Source: CAYRTD01 sp964426915 (GTDB taxonomy: Bacteria; Bacteroidota; Bacteroidia; Bacteroidales; GCA-2748055). Taken from it: a stretch of 8,614 nucleotides of DNA. Below the pieces are notes generated by a model. That model was not told the DNA's origin. It did no database searches and worked only from the letters and a program-made list of their open reading frames with translations. A program made the translations under genes and the position numbers. The stretch spans positions 1 through 8,614 of the forward strand of contig CAYRTD010000164.1 of assembly GCA_964426915.1 (NCBI GenBank). Direction: 5' to 3'. Positions 6,592 to 8,614 of the stretch are shown here, in pieces (within the stretch, counting starts at the first letter, position 1; every line of letters begins with the position of its first letter).

Positions 6592-8614
6592 ATGATGACT
6601 ATTCACGATCAACATACCTCTGAAATTAGTTTTAAAGATTTTAAAAAAGAAGTGCTCGACGATTACCGATTGGCCCACATAAGCCGGCAATGCAGCATAC
6701 TGGCAAAAAAGGAAGTTCTCTCTGGAAAGGCTAAGTTCGGGATCTTCGGGGATGGAAAGGAAATTGCCCAGATCGCAATGGCTAAACAATTTCAAAATGG
6801 CGACTGGCGCTCGGGATATTACAGAGATCAGACTTTTCTTTTTGCTACCGGCATGTCCGGTCCAAAGGAATTTTTTGCTCAGCTTTACGGGGATACCGAT
6901 TTAGAATGGAATCCGGGAAACGGAGGCAGATCTTTTAACAATCATTTTGCGACACGCCTTATCGACGAGAATGGTAACTGGAGATCCCAGACGGAGATGA
7001 AAAATACTACTGCAGACCTTTCTCCTACCGCTGCCCAGATGCCCAGGATCACAGGTCTGGGTTATGCTTCCAAATTATACCGAATGAATCCGGATCTGAA
7101 AGATCATAAAAAATTCTCCATAAACGGTAATGAAGTGACCTTTGGGACAATTGGAGATGCCAGTACGGCAGAAGGACATTTTTTTGAAACTTTAAACGCA
7201 GCTGCTGTTTTGCAGATCCCTGTTGCTATTGCCGTATGGGATGATGGTTACGGGATCTCGGTCCCCAAGGAGCTTCAAATAGTAAAATCTTCTATATCAG
7301 AAGCACTAAAGGGATTTGAGAAGTGTAATAATGGAGATGGAATTTATATTTATAGAGAAAACGGCTGGGATTATGCCGGATTGATAAAAATGTTTGAAGA
7401 AGGAATTAAGAAGTGCCGCGAAGAGCATGTTCCTGTGCTTTTTCATGTTGAGGAACTTACCCAGCCTCTGGGTCATTCCACCTCCGGATCTCATGAAAGA
7501 TATAAACCGGAAGAAAGACTTGAGTGGGAAAAGGAATTTGATCCTCTGAAAAAAATGAAAGAATGGATTTTGACCAGCGAAATTGCAAAGGAGTCAGAAT
7601 TGAAAAGCATTGAAGAAGAAGCTCTTAAAGAGACGAGAGAAATTCAGAATGCTGCCTGGCTGAATTATCAGAAACCCATCCGGCAGGAAAGGGATAAGCT
7701 GGTAGAACTTATCAATAACCGATCCTGTGAATGCAAAACTGACGAATATGATAAAGTGGCTTCTCTTACCAGTGATCTGAAAAAAATTACTAATCCTATA
7801 AGGCGCGACGTGATGAGCACTGCCAAAAGAATTCTCAGGCATATTTGTCTCGATTGCCCTATACGAAAAGAATTGCAGACCGACATCGGAAAATGGCTGG
7901 AAGAATACATGGATAATAATTATGAGAGATACAGTGCGTATCTTTATAATGAAACTTACCGTTCTGCTTTGAAAGTTGCTGAAAAATTACCTGAATATCC
8001 TGAAAATGGAAAAATGGTAAATGCACGGGAGATTTTGAAACATAATTTTGACGCTTTGTTTTCCAGGATACCTGAGTTAGTGACTTTTGGAGAGGATACG
8101 GGAAAAATCGGGGATGTTAATAAAGGACTTGAAGGCTTACAGGATAAGTACGGGGAACTCAGGATCACCGATACAGGAATCCGGGAAACAACTATAGTAG
8201 GACAGGGAATTGGGTTGGCATTGAGGGGCTTACGTCCTATTGCAGAGATTCAATATTTCGATTATCTTCTTTATGGATTACAGACAGTCAGTGATGATCT
8301 GGCCTCCCTGCATTACCGGACAAAAGCAGGTCAGGCTGCTCCACTTATCATTCGCACAAGGGGGCATCGCCTGGAGGGGATCTGGCATTCGGGTTCCCCG
8401 CTATCTATGGTGATCAATTCAATCCGGGGGGTATATGTATGTGTGCCGAGAGACATGACCCGGGCAGCGGGTTTTTATAATACACTTCTTGAAGCTGACG
8501 ATCCTGCTCTTGTAATAGAACCGCTGAATGCTTACCGTCTGAAGGAAAAACTACCCGCTAATCCCGGTGAGTTCAGAATTCCTCTTGGAGTTCCGGAGGT
8601 TCTTGCCGAAGGTA
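6592..8614 (+). CDS. Fused alpha/beta thiamine-diphosphate 2-oxo acid dehydrogenase E1, C-terminus outside window
   Basis: One frame is open from the ATG at 6592 to the window end: 674 codons, no stop. Residues about 20-340 are an E1-alpha domain, with YRDQ (77-80), the thiamine diphosphate/Mg motif GDASTAEG (188-195) closing at WDDGYGIS (216-223), and GHSTSGSHERY (294-304). Residues about 340-474 form a charged, mostly helical linker with CEC (379-381) and CLDC (419-422). From MVNAREIL (475) an E1-beta pyrimidine domain follows, with GEDTG (Glu501, the expected cofactor-activating glutamate), RETTIVGQGIGLALRGLRPI, and WHSGSP (His599, matching the E1-beta active-site histidine). E1 decarboxylates a 2-oxo acid and loads the acyl group on lipoyl E2. 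The substrate (branched-chain, pyruvate or other) cannot be fixed from sequence. The missing part should be the transketolase C-terminal domain. AGGA lies 12 bases before the ATG; the alternative ATG at 6595 is one codon in. Confidence 0.9.
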   Translation, partial: MMTIHDQHTSEISFKDFKKEVLDDYRLAHISRQCSILAKKEVLSGKAKFGIFGDGKEIAQIAMAKQFQNGDWRSGYYRDQTFLFATGMSGPKEFFAQLYGDTDLEWNPGNGGRSFNNHFATRLIDENGNWRSQTEMKNTTADLSPTAAQMPRITGLGYASKLYRMNPDLKDHKKFSINGNEVTFGTIGDASTAEGHFFETLNAAAVLQIPVAIAVWDDGYGISVPKELQIVKSSISEALKGFEKCNNGDGIYIYRENGWDYAGLIKMFEEGIKKCREEHVPVLFHVEELTQPLGHSTSGSHERYKPEERLEWEKEFDPLKKMKEWILTSEIAKESELKSIEEEALKETREIQNAAWLNYQKPIRQERDKLVELINNRSCECKTDEYDKVASLTSDLKKITNPIRRDVMSTAKRILRHICLDCPIRKELQTDIGKWLEEYMDNNYERYSAYLYNETYRSALKVAEKLPEYPENGKMVNAREILKHNFDALFSRIPELVTFGEDTGKIGDVNKGLEGLQDKYGELRITDTGIRETTIVGQGIGLALRGLRPIAEIQYFDYLLYGLQTVSDDLASLHYRTKAGQAAPLIIRTRGHRLEGIWHSGSPLSMVINSIRGVYVCVPRDMTRAAGFYNTLLEADDPALVIEPLNAYRLKEKLPANPGEFRIPLGVPEVLAEG

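Noticed and set aside
7594..7910. Minus-strand open frames of about 80 codons over the E1 linker
   Set aside because: They are antisense to the long uninterrupted E1 reading frame and show no independent coding signs.

Overview
The window looks like a chromosomal segment from a member of the Bacteroidota, probably a marine or anaerobic lineage. The evidence is the sodium pump operon type, the weak or absent Shine-Dalgarno sequences, promoter boxes resembling the Bacteroidota TTTG / TAnnTTTG consensus, the lipoprotein-type ApbE and the fused E1 alpha/beta dehydrogenase. The DNA is moderately AT-rich. I see no tRNA, rRNA, CRISPR array, insertion sequence or other mobile element.

Layout. Positions 1-4743 hold the tightly packed plus-strand operon for the Na+-translocating NADH:quinone oxidoreductase: the 3' end of nqrA, then complete nqrB, nqrC, nqrD, nqrE and nqrF, separated by 8-28 bp. 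After a 207-bp gap comes a plus-strand apbE (4951-5979) encoding a lipoprotein FMN transferase. Its end overlaps, tail to tail, a short minus-strand gene that I read as nqrM (5969-6163), the small membrane maturation factor of Na+-NQR. Upstream of nqrM on the minus strand is a second, related small membrane protein (6225-6446) with a changed cysteine pattern. A 145-bp divergent intergenic region follows. The rest of the window (6592-8614) is one long plus-strand reading frame that runs off the end: a thiamine-diphosphate 2-oxo acid dehydrogenase E1 with alpha and beta parts fused in one chain.

How the genes work together. NqrF takes electrons from NADH through FAD and a 2Fe-2S centre. NqrD and NqrE carry the membrane iron centre on one cysteine each. 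NqrC and NqrB carry covalent FMN on threonines. NqrB and NqrA handle riboflavin, Na+ and quinone. ApbE attaches the FMN to NqrB Thr216 and NqrC Thr217, and NqrM is needed to build the iron centre in NqrD/NqrE. The locus therefore encodes the pump (nqrA only in part here) plus both known dedicated maturation functions. The second NqrM-like protein is the least explained part and the best candidate for something new. The E1 gene makes reduced cofactor from 2-oxo acids, but it appears to be a separate transcription unit.
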